Shown: one piece after another, positions 36,212-44,491 of the stretch
Position numbering within the stretch: the first letter of the stretch is position 1
Layout: each line of letters opens with the position of its first letter
NCBI GenBank assembly: GCA_021776685.1
Contig: JAJFFJ010000071.1
Location: 1 to 64,000, forward strand
Length of the DNA: 64,000 nucleotides
Source: Alphaproteobacteria bacterium
Lineage (GTDB): Bacteria; Pseudomonadota; Alphaproteobacteria; Bin65
Direction: 5' to 3'
Translations under genes and position numbers: made by a program
Notes under the pieces: model-generated
Database searches by the model: none
Told to the model about the DNA's origin: nothing
The model's input: only the letters and a program-made list of their open reading frames with translations

Positions 36212-37183
36212 CTAATTCAGGCGCGGGCTGCGCATCAGTTCCTGGCGATCGATCGAGGTGACATCGAAGGTCATGGTTTCGCCTTCACGCCAAACATTCA
36301 GCGGCACCCGCACGCCGGCGGCCCCAACTTCCCAGATGGTGCGAAACAGGTCCGGCAGATCACCAATCGGCGCGCCCCCGACCCCCAGCACAAGGTCACC
36401 CGGCTGAACCCCAGCCTTATGGGCAGGGCCGTTTTCCGCGATCCCGATAACCGCCAGTTTATCGCCAGCTTCGGCCACATAGAATCCGAGCCACGGCCTC
36501 GCGATGGGCTGCCACTGGGAGCCGCCTTCCACTGCGTCCAGCAGCGGGTCGAGCAAGTCGATGGGAACAACCATGTTGCCTTCGGCGGTGGTTTCACCGC
36601 CCCGGGCGTTCTGCACATAGAGCGAGCCGATGCCCGCAAGTGTGCCATCTTCCGCCACTAGCGCAGCGCCGCCCCAATTGGGATGGGCGGGCGTCGTGAA
36701 GATGGCTTCGTCCAGCACATATTCCCAGTAGCCCGCGAAGGTCCGCTTGCTCACAACGTTGCACTTGAGCGACCCGTCACGACCGCCGTAGCCGGCGAAG
36801 ATGGCCGAGGAGCCCACGGGCGCAGCTGACGAACTACTGATCGGGATTGCGGGGGCGTCCAAGGTTTGCAGCGCCTGCACCAGACCAAAGCCGGATTCAA
36901 AGTCATACAGCAACACGTCGGCTGGAACCGTCTGCCCCGCATTGGTGCGCAGCCAGATCTGCTCCGCCTCTGCCACCAGATAGCCAATCGTCAAGACCAG
37001 TCCGGTTTCGCGGATGACCACCGCGTGGCCGGCACGCTCGGTGCCCAGGATCTCAGCCGTAAACGTGCCTTCGGGGATGTGGGCCTGAAGGCCGACAACC
37101 GCGTTCAGCGCTGCGTCGAGATCATAGGTGACGTCGCCAGTGTTCGGCTGCAGCTTTTCAGGAATCTCTAGGTCACTCGACAT
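36212..37183 (-). CDS. Trypsin-like/PDZ protein of HtrA type without catalytic triad
   Basis: 323 aa from ATG 37183 (GGAG six bases ahead). Residues about 25-215 have the HtrA protease fold and 225-323 a PDZ domain (WLGFYVAEAGDKLAV, GVQPGDLVLGVGGAPIGDLPDLFRTIW). The triad looks lost: the His site (LTNAHVV in HtrA) reads LTIGYLV, the Asp site lacks the D of DLAVLKV (SGFGLVQAL), and the Ser site GNSGGPL reads NWGGAAL. No signal peptide is seen, so it is probably cytoplasmic. Likely a binding or chaperone protein, not an active protease. Confidence 0.8.
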   Translation of the reverse strand: MSSDLEIPEKLQPNTGDVTYDLDAALNAVVGLQAHIPEGTFTAEILGTERAGHAVVIRETGLVLTIGYLVAEAEQIWLRTNAGQTVPADVLLYDFESGFGLVQALQTLDAPAIPISSSSAAPVGSSAIFAGYGGRDGSLKCNVVSKRTFAGYWEYVLDEAIFTTPAHPNWGGAALVAEDGTLAGIGSLYVQNARGGETTAEGNMVVPIDLLDPLLDAVEGGSQWQPIARPWLGFYVAEAGDKLAVIGIAENGPAHKAGVQPGDLVLGVGGAPIGDLPDLFRTIWEVGAAGVRVPLNVWREGETMTFDVTSIDRQELMRSPRLN

Positions 37184-37486
37184 GCAGGTCTCCGTAGATG
37201 GACTCCGACTCAAACGGATCGCCCCCCGAAACACAAGAAGGGAAAGATATGGCGTTAACCATGTTCAAATTAGGGTGGCAAACGCGGTCAGCGGCGAGCG
37301 CCATCGAACAGCCTCCCGCAAGGCTTCCATCCGGGGCTGCGCCCCGGCGCCATTCGCCGCCGTCGATGTCACATAGGGTTCGCCCGGATCATCGGCAATC
37401 CGAAATATGCGATCCAACCCGCCATCAATAAGATCCGATATCCGGCGCTCGCAATCGCGGAGCAACCGGCCCTCCCAAGGGCCCAA
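37184..37486. other. 303-base gap with a weak 73-codon frame
   Basis: A minus-strand frame (37265-37486) starts at a TTG directly after the VOC gene stop and reads DCERRISDLIDGGLDRIFRIADDP, which looks amphipathic, but there is no ribosome site and no recognisable family. It could be a decayed gene tail or chance. I see no RNA gene or repeat in this gap. Confidence 0.3.
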
Positions 37487-38026
37487 CTAAGCCGCGTCGA
37501 GACGGCTCCTGAATTCCTGTTTCCAGTCAGCCGCCGGCTTAAAGGTAGGTTCTCCCTCGATCAACGCCAGAGTTGCCGCCGCGATCTCATCATCGGTCTT
37601 CGCAAGATCCAGCGGATCAACCCGCGGCTGCGCCACATACCAGGGGGTGTCGATAAAGATCTCGATTCTGTTTCCTTCAGGATCACGGAAATAGAGCGAC
37701 CAGGCGCTGCCATGGTCAACCGGATCGATATTGGTGATGTCGTTCTGGGACTCTACCGCAGATTTCACATCGCGCAGATCATCCAGGTTGCCAGCACGGA
37801 GTGATATTTGGTTGATCACCAGATTCTCATCATCATCACGGCCCTCCACCAGCACGATCTGATGGTGCTCTTCCGGATTCCGGCTGAGAAAAACGATCGG
37901 GCGGCCGCGGGCGATGCCTTCGTCCGTCACCTTGAAGCCGAGAGTTTCGGTATAGAACTCACGCATACGCTCCAGGTTCTTGACGAAAATCCCCAGATGG
38001 CTGAAATCCAGATTCTTTGGCGGCAT
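37487..38026 (-). CDS. VOC-family protein (glyoxalase/extradiol dioxygenase fold)
   Basis: 179 aa. Two beta-alpha-beta-beta-beta modules: FSHLGIFVKNLERMREFYTETLGFKV, then EHHQIVLVEGRD, and DHGSAWSLYFRDPEGNRIEIFID. The candidate metal ligands are the His in FSHLG, a His in the EHHQ stretch and the Glu in RIEIF. This resembles catechol-2,3-dioxygenase-like proteins, with a C-terminal extension after residue 130. A role in ring cleavage is possible because ring-oxidising genes lie nearby, but no substrate can be given. Confidence 0.82.
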   Translation of the reverse strand: MPPKNLDFSHLGIFVKNLERMREFYTETLGFKVTDEGIARGRPIVFLSRNPEEHHQIVLVEGRDDDENLVINQISLRAGNLDDLRDVKSAVESQNDITNIDPVDHGSAWSLYFRDPEGNRIEIFIDTPWYVAQPRVDPLDLAKTDDEIAAATLALIEGEPTFKPAADWKQEFRSRLDAA

Positions 38027-38140
38027 GGCCCTCTACCCCACTTGATCGTGTCCCGGCCCGGCTTTGTTGACGGACGGCTCGCCACAGCTTACCCCAGAGC
38101 AACCCCCGGCGTCATGCCGAAGTGAAATCAGGAGACAAAT

Positions 38141-39145
38141 GTGAGCACCCTGCCCGACACCATGAACGTCGTCGAAATCAGCGAGCCTGGCGGCCCCGAA
38201 GTCCTGAAACCGGCCTCGCGGCCCGTGCCCGTGCCCGGCCCGGGCGAGGCGCTGATCAGGGTGGCCGCCGCCGGTGTCAACCGGCCGGATTTAATGCAGC
38301 GTGCCGGCTTGTATCCGCCACCTCCCGGCGCGTCCGATCTGCCGGGACTGGAAGTGGCAGGCGAAGTTGTCGCCCTGGGTGACGGCGCCAGTGAGGTTGC
38401 CATCGGTGATCGCGTAACTGCACTCACCCCCGGCGGCGGCTATGCAGACTATTGCGTAACAGCGGCCAGCCACTGCCTGCCCTGGCCGGACGGCTTTGAC
38501 GCAGTTCAAGCAGCCGCATTACCTGAGACCTATTTCACCGTCTGGACCAATGTTTTTGAGCGGGGCGCGCTGAAGCCAGGCGAATCGATCCTGATCCACG
38601 GCGGCGCCAGCGGAATTGGCACGACGGCGATCCAGTTGGCCCATGCCCATGGCGCTACAGTCTTCGCCACTGCCGGCACCGCGGACAAATGCAAGGCGTG
38701 TGAAGATCTGGGCGCCAAGCGGGCAATCAACTACCGGGACGAAGATTTTGTCGAGGTGGTCAAGGAAGCCACCGGCGGCAAGGGCGTCGACGTCATCCTC
38801 GACATGGTTGCCGGCGACTATGTGGCACGGGATATTGAATGCCTGGCGCCGGACGGCCGGCTGGTAATTATCGCGCTGATGGGCGGCCGCGAGGGCACGG
38901 TGCCCTTTTTCCCAATTATGGCCAAACGGTTGACCTTCACCGGGTCAACGCTCAGGCCTCAAACGAACGAGGCGAAGGCGCGCATGGCCAGGGGCCTCGA
39001 AGAAACAGCATGGCCCTGGTTGAGCGCCGGGAAGATCAAACCGATCATCCAGAGCGTTTATCCGATCGAGAAAGCCGCGGAAGCCCACGCCGAGTTGGAG
39101 GCAGGCGATCATATTGGCAAGATCATGCTGACCGTGGGGTCATAA
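38141..39145 (+). CDS. NAD(P)H:quinone oxidoreductase (zinc-free MDR, Qor/PIG3-like)
   Basis: 334 aa. GTG start at 38141 after an AGGAGA ribosome site. N-terminal GroES-like half (AAAGVNRPDLMQRAGLYPPPPGASDLPGLEVAGEV) lacking the structural-zinc Cys set; Rossmann half with ILIHGGASGIGTTAIQLAHAHGA. It matches TP53I3-type quinone oxidoreductases. Downstream, 7 bases away, is a UbiD gene, so the two are likely co-transcribed. Confidence 0.92.
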   Translation: MSTLPDTMNVVEISEPGGPEVLKPASRPVPVPGPGEALIRVAAAGVNRPDLMQRAGLYPPPPGASDLPGLEVAGEVVALGDGASEVAIGDRVTALTPGGGYADYCVTAASHCLPWPDGFDAVQAAALPETYFTVWTNVFERGALKPGESILIHGGASGIGTTAIQLAHAHGATVFATAGTADKCKACEDLGAKRAINYRDEDFVEVVKEATGGKGVDVILDMVAGDYVARDIECLAPDGRLVIIALMGGREGTVPFFPIMAKRLTFTGSTLRPQTNEAKARMARGLEETAWPWLSAGKIKPIIQSVYPIEKAAEAHAELEAGDHIGKIMLTVGS

Positions 39146-39152
39146 ACGCGCC

Positions 39153-40541
39153 ATGACAGACACTCTCCGCTTCCCGTCGCTCAGAAGCTGGGTTCGCCAC
39201 CTGGTGGCGGAGGATCATGTGGCCTTCGCAAACCCGGGCGTGTCCCTGAAATATGAACTCGCCGCGATCGCCAGCCGACTGGATGGTCACAAGGCGACCC
39301 TGTTTCCGTCGCCGGCTGGCATGGATATCCCGGTGGTATCGGGCGTTGTGGGCCGGCGGGAATGGATCGCCGACGCGTTGGGCGTCAGCGAGACGGAGCT
39401 ACTCGACAGCTTCATGGCGGCGTCGAATAACCCCATCCCCTGCGCGGAGGTGACAAACGCGCCTGTCCAAACCAATGTCCAGCGCGACGTCGATATCTTC
39501 AAGCACTTGCCCCTGCCGACCCACGCGGCGGAGGACAGTGGTCCCTATATCACCGCCGGCCTGCTTATCGCGCGCAATCCGGACACGGGTGCGCAAAATG
39601 TGTCGATCAATCGCCTGCAGGCCAGCGGCCCGGACAGGCTCGGCGTGCTCATCCTGCCCCGGCACGCCCATCATTATCTGGAGCCAGTTGAGGCCCGCGG
39701 CGAAGATTTTCCTGTGGCGATTGTCATTGGCGTCGACCCCCTGACCCTGCTTGCCTCCCAGGCAATCGCGCCGCTTGACCAAGACGAACTGGAAATCGCC
39801 GGCGCCCTGCATGGCCAAGCCCTGGAGGTGGTCAAATGCGTCACCAGCGACGTGCGCGTGCCAGCGCATGCGGAGATCGTTCTGGAAGGCAGGGTGCTGG
39901 CAGGCGTGCGTGAACCGGAAGGGCCTTTCGGCGAGTTTCCGAAATATTACGGTCCCCGCTCAGACAAACATGTGATCCAGATCGACGCCGTCACCATGCG
40001 GCAAAACCCTCTGTTTCACACCATCCTGGGCGGCGGCCTGGAACATCTGCTGCTTGGATCAATCCCGCGGGAGGCAACGATCCTCGCGCATCTGCGCAGG
40101 ACCTTCACCAGCGTCCTCGATGTCCATCTCTCGCTCGGCGGCGTCGGGCGATATCATCTGTATGTTAAGATCAACAAGCGCCAACGGGGCGAAGCCAAGA
40201 ATATCATCATGGGGGCCTTCAGCGCCCACTACGACATCAAGCACGTGACCGTGGTGGACGATGACGTGGATGTGCACGACCCCGAGATGGTGGAATGGGC
40301 GCTGGCCACGCGCTTCCAGGCTGATCGTGATCTGGTGATTGTCCCGAATGCCCAGGGGTCGAAGCTCGATCCCTCAAACGACGATGGCTTCGGCGCGAAG
40401 ATGGGCATGGACGCCACCAAGCCGGTTGGCGCTGACCCCTTCACCTTTTTGCAGACGCGGATCCCAGGTGAAGACACAGTCGATTTGGGCGCGGTCCTCG
40501 CCGGCGAGCGTCCGGCCATCGCCGCACTGGACGACGACTGA
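39153..40541 (+). CDS. UbiD-family prenyl-FMN-dependent decarboxylase
   Basis: 462 aa. UbiD hallmarks: NVSINRLQ, the catalytic R-x-x-E segment EPEGPFGEFPKYYG (Glu residues that act with Arg on the prenylated FMN), and the C-terminal DVDVHDPEMVEWALATRFQADRD. These enzymes reversibly decarboxylate unsaturated or aromatic acids, using prenyl-FMN from UbiX. No ubiX is in the window. The context of aromatic dioxygenases suggests decarboxylation of an aryl carboxylate, but a ubiquinone-pathway role cannot be excluded. Confidence 0.9.
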   Translation: MTDTLRFPSLRSWVRHLVAEDHVAFANPGVSLKYELAAIASRLDGHKATLFPSPAGMDIPVVSGVVGRREWIADALGVSETELLDSFMAASNNPIPCAEVTNAPVQTNVQRDVDIFKHLPLPTHAAEDSGPYITAGLLIARNPDTGAQNVSINRLQASGPDRLGVLILPRHAHHYLEPVEARGEDFPVAIVIGVDPLTLLASQAIAPLDQDELEIAGALHGQALEVVKCVTSDVRVPAHAEIVLEGRVLAGVREPEGPFGEFPKYYGPRSDKHVIQIDAVTMRQNPLFHTILGGGLEHLLLGSIPREATILAHLRRTFTSVLDVHLSLGGVGRYHLYVKINKRQRGEAKNIIMGAFSAHYDIKHVTVVDDDVDVHDPEMVEWALATRFQADRDLVIVPNAQGSKLDPSNDDGFGAKMGMDATKPVGADPFTFLQTRIPGEDTVDLGAVLAGERPAIAALDDD

Positions 40542-40588
40542 AACCTGCCATCCGGCCAGCCAGCTGAATCGAGCGCGGTGCCTGCTTC

Positions 40589-41347
40589 TTACCAGGTCAC
40601 CCCGGCCACATCGACGCCGTGCTCTTTCACCTGCTCCGGTGTCATCAGGGTGATGCCGGCACTTTCCAGCGGCGGCTTGATCTCGCCGAGCCATTTTTTC
40701 ATTTCCTCGTCGCTGTCATGCAGCTTGAGGCCATACTGGTAGGAAATCCGGTTACCTTCGCTGCCCGGCCGGCCGAGCAGTTGCAGCCCGCGCGGGAACC
40801 AGTAGTCGACGCGCTCCTGCACCTGTTCTCGATAGCCGGCGTCGCACAGGCGGATCATTTCGTCCGCGCCATCCTGTCCATGGCGGGCTTCATCCTTCAG
40901 GATCGGCCGCAGCACCTCCGCATAGGGCGCGAAGCTGGTGTTGCGCATGGACCAGAGCCAGATGCGGCCACACCGGTCGATCATGTGCTTGAAAACGGTG
41001 ACCTCGATCCAGTCCTTCACGTCTTCCTCTGAGCCCAGGAAATGGGCGCCGCCGGGTCGTCTGATGCCCAGCCATTTTTCCACATCCAGCCCTGCCCGTG
41101 TCGCGAGCTCGTGCATGGCCTCGACATGATCCGCCTCTTCATTGGCGGTATGCACCAGCTCCGCCTTGTGGATCGGGTCGGGCATGTGAAAGACAGCGCG
41201 GGAGAACATCTCGCAGGCCGCGATCTCGCCGATATATTGCTTGCCGATCAGGGTCCGGAGCATCTTCCGGTACTCCTCGGGCGTATCCTCGAGGCTGTCG
41301 AAGTCAATTTCTCCGGGGCCGTAAACCGGCTGCACTGCACCATCCAT
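40589..41347 (-). CDS. Ferritin-fold di-iron protein, PaaA/PaaC (phenylacetyl-CoA oxygenase)-like
   Basis: 252 aa. Two E-x-x-H motifs typical of di-iron four-helix bundles: NEEADHVEAMHE and KDEARHGQDGADEM, with E-rich helices IGEIAACEMFSRAV before. It belongs to the phenylacetic-acid catabolic protein family (PF05138). GGAAGA precedes the ATG. It lies 30 bases downstream of a thiolase gene on the same strand. It may epoxidise an aryl-CoA, but no companion subunits (PaaBCDE or BoxA) are present, so its electron donor is unknown. Confidence 0.82.
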   Translation of the reverse strand: MDGAVQPVYGPGEIDFDSLEDTPEEYRKMLRTLIGKQYIGEIAACEMFSRAVFHMPDPIHKAELVHTANEEADHVEAMHELATRAGLDVEKWLGIRRPGGAHFLGSEEDVKDWIEVTVFKHMIDRCGRIWLWSMRNTSFAPYAEVLRPILKDEARHGQDGADEMIRLCDAGYREQVQERVDYWFPRGLQLLGRPGSEGNRISYQYGLKLHDSDEEMKKWLGEIKPPLESAGITLMTPEQVKEHGVDVAGVTW

Positions 41348-41377
41348 TTGATTTCTTCCGTTCGCTAAAGTGTCGTC

Positions 41378-42571
41378 TCAGGCTGTCAGCACCGTCACGC
41401 TCATTGCGGCGGCACCACTGGTGGGCTCGATGGTAACGGAACCGCCCCGGTTGTGCGCCACGCCGATGCGTGCGCCCGGGGTTTGCCGTTCACCCGCATC
41501 ACCGCGCAGATGCCAGGCCAGTTCCACCACCTGCGCCACGCCGGTTGCGCCCACCGGATGCCCCCGTGCGATAAGACCGCCACTGGGATTGACCGGGATG
41601 CGTCCTCCGACCTGGGTGTGGCCATCGGCGATCAGCTTCCAGCCGTCTCCGCGCGGTGCCAGCCCCATGTCCTCATAGGCAAAGAGCTCGCCCGCTGCGG
41701 TGGCGTCGTGGACCTCGGCAACATCGATGTCGTCGGGTGTGATCCCCGCCTTGCCATAGGCTTCCGCCGCCACGTCCGCCATCTGGGAGCTGTCGGTTTC
41801 AAAGTTGTCGCTGCGGATAACGCTGGCAGCAAGCGCCGGCCCTTCCAGGCCATTGGACTTTGCGAAGTCGGGCGTCACCAACAGCAGCGCGGCGGCGCCG
41901 TCGCTGGTCGGGGAACACATGAGCAGGCGCAAAGGATCCACCACCTCGCGCGACTCCATCACCTCGTCGACCGTTCGCGCGGTCTGGAACTGCGCATAGG
42001 GATTGCGCGCGCCATTGGTATGATTCTTCGCGCCGATGGCCGCCACGTGCCGGGCATCGCCGCCGGAGTCGGCCAGGTATTTTTTCAGCTTACGGGCATA
42101 GAGGTCCATGAAGACCGACCGGTTCTTTTCTGCGCCCTCCAGGCTGTCGCGCAACGCATCCAGTTCGGCCACGTCGGTGCAACCGTCCAGCGCCCGGAAG
42201 GTGAGCGATTTGTCGGGATGAACCATCTTTTCAAAGCCGACAACCAGCGCGGCGTGGCCGGCGCCTGCGGCAAGGTAGGCGTCCGCCAGATGCAGGGCTG
42301 AGGCGCCCGACGCACAGGCATTGTCCAAATTGAAGATTGGCAGGCCCCCGACGCCGATGCCCTTCAGCGCGATCTGGCCGCGGACGGCTTCCTGACCGGT
42401 AATCACGCCCGCGACGGAGTTGGCGGAGAACACGCAGTCGATCTGCGCCTTGTCCAATCCGGCGTCCGCAAACGCTTTTGTCGCCGCCGCGCCGGCCAGG
42501 TCGCCCAGGCTGCGGTCGGTCAACTTGCCGAACCGGGTCATACCAACGCCCGCTATAATATTCCTGGTCAT
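41378..42571 (-). CDS. Thiolase-family protein (SCP-x type acetyl-CoA acetyltransferase)
   Basis: 397 aa. The nucleophilic Cys lies in NLDNACASGASALHLA, the His in GGLIARGHPVGATGVAQVVELAWHLRG. The C-terminal Cys-Gly-Gly motif of PhaA-type thiolases is absent (GVAHNRGGSVT), as in SCP-x-like and lipid-transfer thiolases. It could cleave a 3-oxoacyl-CoA from the aromatic pathway. First gene of a two-gene operon with the PaaA-like gene; divergent from tphA2. Confidence 0.87.
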   Translation of the reverse strand: MTRNIIAGVGMTRFGKLTDRSLGDLAGAAATKAFADAGLDKAQIDCVFSANSVAGVITGQEAVRGQIALKGIGVGGLPIFNLDNACASGASALHLADAYLAAGAGHAALVVGFEKMVHPDKSLTFRALDGCTDVAELDALRDSLEGAEKNRSVFMDLYARKLKKYLADSGGDARHVAAIGAKNHTNGARNPYAQFQTARTVDEVMESREVVDPLRLLMCSPTSDGAAALLLVTPDFAKSNGLEGPALAASVIRSDNFETDSSQMADVAAEAYGKAGITPDDIDVAEVHDATAAGELFAYEDMGLAPRGDGWKLIADGHTQVGGRIPVNPSGGLIARGHPVGATGVAQVVELAWHLRGDAGERQTPGARIGVAHNRGGSVTIEPTSGAAAMSVTVLTA

Positions 42572-42702
42572 CGGTTCCCACGTCTCAGTGACAAATTCGA
42601 TATACTTCTGGTCAGCCTTGGGCTGGTGTTCGCTTCGCGCCAGTCAGGTCCGGTCAGGCATTCAGATTTGCCAGCCTTCCAATACCGTCGTATAACCGGG
42701 AT

Positions 42703-42719
42703 AGTTTCATACGAAAACT
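42703..42719. promoter_or_regulatory. Candidate operator before tphA2
   Basis: A perfect 5+7+5 inverted repeat, AGTTT-N7-AAACT, lies 53 bases before the tphA2 start in the thiolase/tphA2 divergent region. It resembles the GTTT/GAAAC-type dyads bound by IclR-family regulators of aromatic-acid operons. No regulator gene is adjacent, so the assignment is tentative. Confidence 0.35.
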
Positions 42720-42772
42720 CAGTTGGCAAGCGCCCGGCTGCGCTGGCTTTTCTGAAACCAAAGCACAGGCGC

Positions 42773-44008
42773 GTGACCACGAAAACCGACAGTGATATCT
42801 GGCCGGATCCCGGCATATCCCGCGTCCCTTATCAGGTTTACGCAGCGCCCGATATCTATGCGCAGGAGCGGGAGCGGGTCTTCATGGGCCCTGCCTGGCA
42901 TTTCCTTTGCCTGGATTGCGAGATCCCTAACCGCGGCGACTACAAAAGCACCTTTGTGGGTGACATCCCGGTGATTGTCGTGCGCGCCAGGGACGGGTCG
43001 GTCAATGGGCTGGAGAACCGCTGTTCCCACCGCGGCGCGACGCTCTGCCTTGAGAAATTCGGCAACCTTCGCAGCTTCTCCTGCGTCTACCACGGCTGGA
43101 GCTATGATCTCGATGGCAACCTGAAGGGGGTGCCTTTCGAGCGGGGCGTCAATGGCGGCGGTGGCATGCCAGAGGACTTCCGCAAGGAGGACAACGGCCT
43201 GCGCCGCCTGCGCATCGCGACCCATGCAGGCGTGGTTTTCGGCACATTCCACGACGACACACCGCCCTTGGCCGACTATCTGGAACCCGCCTTTGTGGAG
43301 AAGGTCGCTCGCGTCATGCCCCGAGCGGTGAAGGTGCTCGGCTACAATACCCAGGTCATGCACAACAACTGGAAACTCTACGCCGAGAATGTGCGGGACC
43401 CCTATCACGCCAGCATCCTGCATCTGTTCTTCACCACCTTCAAAATGAACCGACTGACCCAGCGGGGCGAAATCCTGGTGAATGACGAAGGTGGCCACCA
43501 CGTCAGCACGAACTGGCGTGATCCGGACGCCAGCATCGACACTTACAGGGAACAGGACCTGCGCGCCGTCGACGACGAGTTTGCGCTGAACGACCCCACC
43601 CTGCTCGACTATCAGGATGAGTTTGACGACAACGGCACCCTGCAGATCCTCTCGGTCTTCCCAGGCTTCGTCATGCAGCAGATTTACAATTGCCTGGCCG
43701 TGCGCCAGATCGTGCCCAAGGGGCCGGACCTGACAGAGGTCAACTGGACCTACTACGGCTTTGAAGACGACGCCGACGACCTGACCACCCTGCGGCTCAA
43801 GCAGGCCAACCTGATTGGACCCGCCGGATATATTTCCATGGAGGACGGCGCGGTTGGCGAGTTTGTGCAGCGCACTTTGCCGGGCGCCCAGTCCGAGGAA
43901 ACCATTTTGATGATGGGCGGCCACACAGCGGAGTCCCAGACCAGCCGGGCGACGGAAACCTCGATCCGTGGATTCTGGAAGGCCTGGCGCCGGTATATGG
44001 AGATCTAA
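42773..44008 (+). CDS. tphA2: Terephthalate 1,2-dioxygenase-like Rieske oxygenase, large subunit (TphA2-like)
   Basis: 411 aa from GTG 42773. Rieske cluster: C-x-H in ENRCSHRGATLCLEKFG and C-x-x-H in CVYHGWSY. Mononuclear iron region: NWKLYAENVRDPYHASILHLFFTTF. From memory, it matches TphA2 of terephthalate degraders along its length, including GGHHVS, LQILSVFPGFVMQQI, LKQANLIGPAGYISMEDGAVG and RATETSIRGFWKAWR. It would dihydroxylate an aromatic (di)carboxylate in the cytoplasm. The upstream open frame to 42626 includes the probable promoter. The small subunit follows after 3 bases. Confidence 0.82.
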   Translation: MTTKTDSDIWPDPGISRVPYQVYAAPDIYAQERERVFMGPAWHFLCLDCEIPNRGDYKSTFVGDIPVIVVRARDGSVNGLENRCSHRGATLCLEKFGNLRSFSCVYHGWSYDLDGNLKGVPFERGVNGGGGMPEDFRKEDNGLRRLRIATHAGVVFGTFHDDTPPLADYLEPAFVEKVARVMPRAVKVLGYNTQVMHNNWKLYAENVRDPYHASILHLFFTTFKMNRLTQRGEILVNDEGGHHVSTNWRDPDASIDTYREQDLRAVDDEFALNDPTLLDYQDEFDDNGTLQILSVFPGFVMQQIYNCLAVRQIVPKGPDLTEVNWTYYGFEDDADDLTTLRLKQANLIGPAGYISMEDGAVGEFVQRTLPGAQSEETILMMGGHTAESQTSRATETSIRGFWKAWRRYMEI

Positions 44009-44011
44009 CCG

Positions 44012-44491
44012 GTGCCAGACACTCTCCTGGCGGCCAACCTGACCGCCTCGCAATTGCTGGCAGATTATGCGGCCTGCATCGATGCCGATGGCCTTGAACA
44101 ATGGCCCGACTTTTTCGTCGACGATGGCCTCTACCATGTGACAACAGCCTTCAACCACAGCCGTGGTTTGCCCGCCGGCATCATCCATGCCGACGGCAAG
44201 GCGATGATGCAGGACCGCGTCACGTCGCTTCGCCGCGCCAACATTTACGAGCCCCAGCGCTATCGTCACGTGATCTCCACTGTGCGGGTCATCCAGGCGA
44301 AGGAGAACCTGATTGAGACGGAAGCCAATTTCCTGGTAGTGCGCATCATGGAGAGCGGCAAGCAAGATCTGTTCGTCTGCGGCCGGTACCTGGACCGGAT
44401 CACCACTGCCGATGGCGCAGCCCGCTATGAAAAGAAGCTAGTGGTGCTGGACAGCGAGAAGGTGGACACCCTCCTCGCAATCCCCCTGTGA
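44012..44491 (+). CDS. tphA3: Terephthalate dioxygenase-like small subunit (TphA3-like)
   Basis: 159 aa, GTG start after GGAG. The sequence DGLEQWPDFFVDDGLYHVT, ANIYEPQRYRHVIS, LVVRIMESGKQDLFVCGRYLD and the ending VDTLLAIPL align with TphA3/beta-subunit NTF2-like proteins. It is the non-catalytic subunit that stabilises the large subunit. Its stop overlaps the next start (GTGA), so the pair and tphB are translationally coupled. Confidence 0.82.
   Translation: MPDTLLAANLTASQLLADYAACIDADGLEQWPDFFVDDGLYHVTTAFNHSRGLPAGIIHADGKAMMQDRVTSLRRANIYEPQRYRHVISTVRVIQAKENLIETEANFLVVRIMESGKQDLFVCGRYLDRITTADGAARYEKKLVVLDSEKVDTLLAIPL

Noticed and set aside
37265-37486. 73-codon minus-strand frame after the VOC gene.
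   Set aside because: TTG start, no ribosome site, no family match recognised; recorded only as part of the gap description.
42719-44365. A 548-codon minus-strand frame opposite tphA2 and tphA3.
   Set aside because: Antisense shadow; the plus-strand genes carry complete Rieske and small-subunit signatures.
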